DNA of 5,871 bases from an uncultured Christensenellaceae bacterium (lineage in GTDB: Bacteria; Bacillota; Clostridia; Christensenellales; Christensenellaceae), in contig CAKROK010000085.1 in the NCBI GenBank assembly GCA_934373295.1, positions 1 through 5,871 on the forward strand, read 5' to 3'. This document shows, piece after piece, positions 5,706 through 5,871 of this stretch (position 1 is the stretch's first letter; the number at the start of each line of letters is the position of its first letter). The notes beneath the pieces are model-generated. The model did no database searches, was not told the origin of the DNA, and saw nothing but the letters and a program-made list of their open reading frames with translations. Both the position numbers and the translations under genes were made by a program.

Positions 5706-5871
5706 TTAGTAATCTACACCTACGTTTATATCAAACTCGACGTTGGAGTCTATATCAAAAGGATAGTTTATTCCGGAGAAGCCGTCTCCGATATGCTCAG
5801 ATATAACCTCCCTTATGTTATCCTTATCCATACGCCTAAATCCCTCTATGAGCGAACGGTGACTTTCAAGC
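5706..5871 (-). CDS. C-terminal end of a probable GntR-family (FCD domain) transcriptional regulator, partial
   Basis: Only the last 54 codons and the TAA stop (5706-5708) are inside the window; the gene continues beyond base 5871. The visible residues begin LESHRSLIEGFRRMD. They carry two histidines 22 residues apart (residues 4 and 26 of the fragment) in a pattern H-x2-LIE-x4-MD-x9-EHI. That matches the last helix of the FCD ligand-binding domain of FadR-subfamily GntR regulators, where such histidines often help bind a metal ion. This is recalled family knowledge applied to a short fragment, so the call is moderate. After this helix comes a 27-residue acidic, Asn/Asp-rich tail ending GVDY, longer than the usual short end of FCD proteins. 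A regulator directly upstream of a sugar-type importer, in the same orientation, fits local control of that operon. Without the DNA-binding domain another helical protein cannot be excluded. Confidence 0.5.
   Translation of the reverse strand, partial: LESHRSLIEGFRRMDKDNIREVISEHIGDGFSGINYPFDIDSNVEFDINVGVDY

Noticed and set aside
1..5871. CRISPR array, tRNA, rRNA, insertion sequence or phage genes.
   Set aside because: I saw no regularly spaced direct repeats, no cloverleaf-like segment in the intergenic gaps, and no transposase or integrase motif. The window is almost filled by the five genes and one partial gene.

Overview
All recognisable genes lie on the minus strand. They look like part of a Gram-positive, Clostridia-type (Firmicutes) genome. 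The grounds are strong Shine-Dalgarno sequences (AGGAGG), short intergenic gaps, heavy use of ATA isoleucine codons in a medium-GC background, and closest resemblance of the proteins to Firmicutes family members. The taxonomic call is inference only.

Reading along the minus strand (high to low coordinates), the window opens with the last 54 codons of a gene (5706-5871). Its C-terminal helix resembles the FCD ligand domain of GntR/FadR-type regulators. After a 184-bp leader comes a four-gene ABC importer of the ribose/simple-sugar (CUT2) class: a lipoprotein substrate-binding protein (4508-5521), a fused double ATPase (2835-4340), and two different membrane permeases (1817-2815 and 785-1804). 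The last three genes are tightly packed. The binding-protein gene is separated from the ATPase gene by 167 bp holding two inverted repeats: a strong GC-rich hairpin (4451-4482) and an unusual TTGAC/GTCAA dyad (4389-4423). A good intrinsic terminator (714-743) closes the operon.

Downstream is a separate one-gene unit with its own -10 element. It encodes a CobO/BtuR-type ATP:corrinoid adenosyltransferase (151-660), which makes adenosyl-corrinoid. The final 150 bp hold no gene I can support, only a perfect 11-bp GC-rich hairpin (68-93) and an A-tract/T-tract inverted repeat (5-40), probably the 3' boundary of the cobO transcript.

The importer would work as follows: the lipoprotein captures a solute outside the membrane, a probably heterodimeric channel of the two permeases moves it, and the double ATPase drives transport. 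The partial regulator upstream may control it. The substrate cannot be told from this window, because no catabolic enzyme is present. The genes are ordinary family members. The parts that deserve a second look are the non-coding structures between the binding-protein and ATPase genes.
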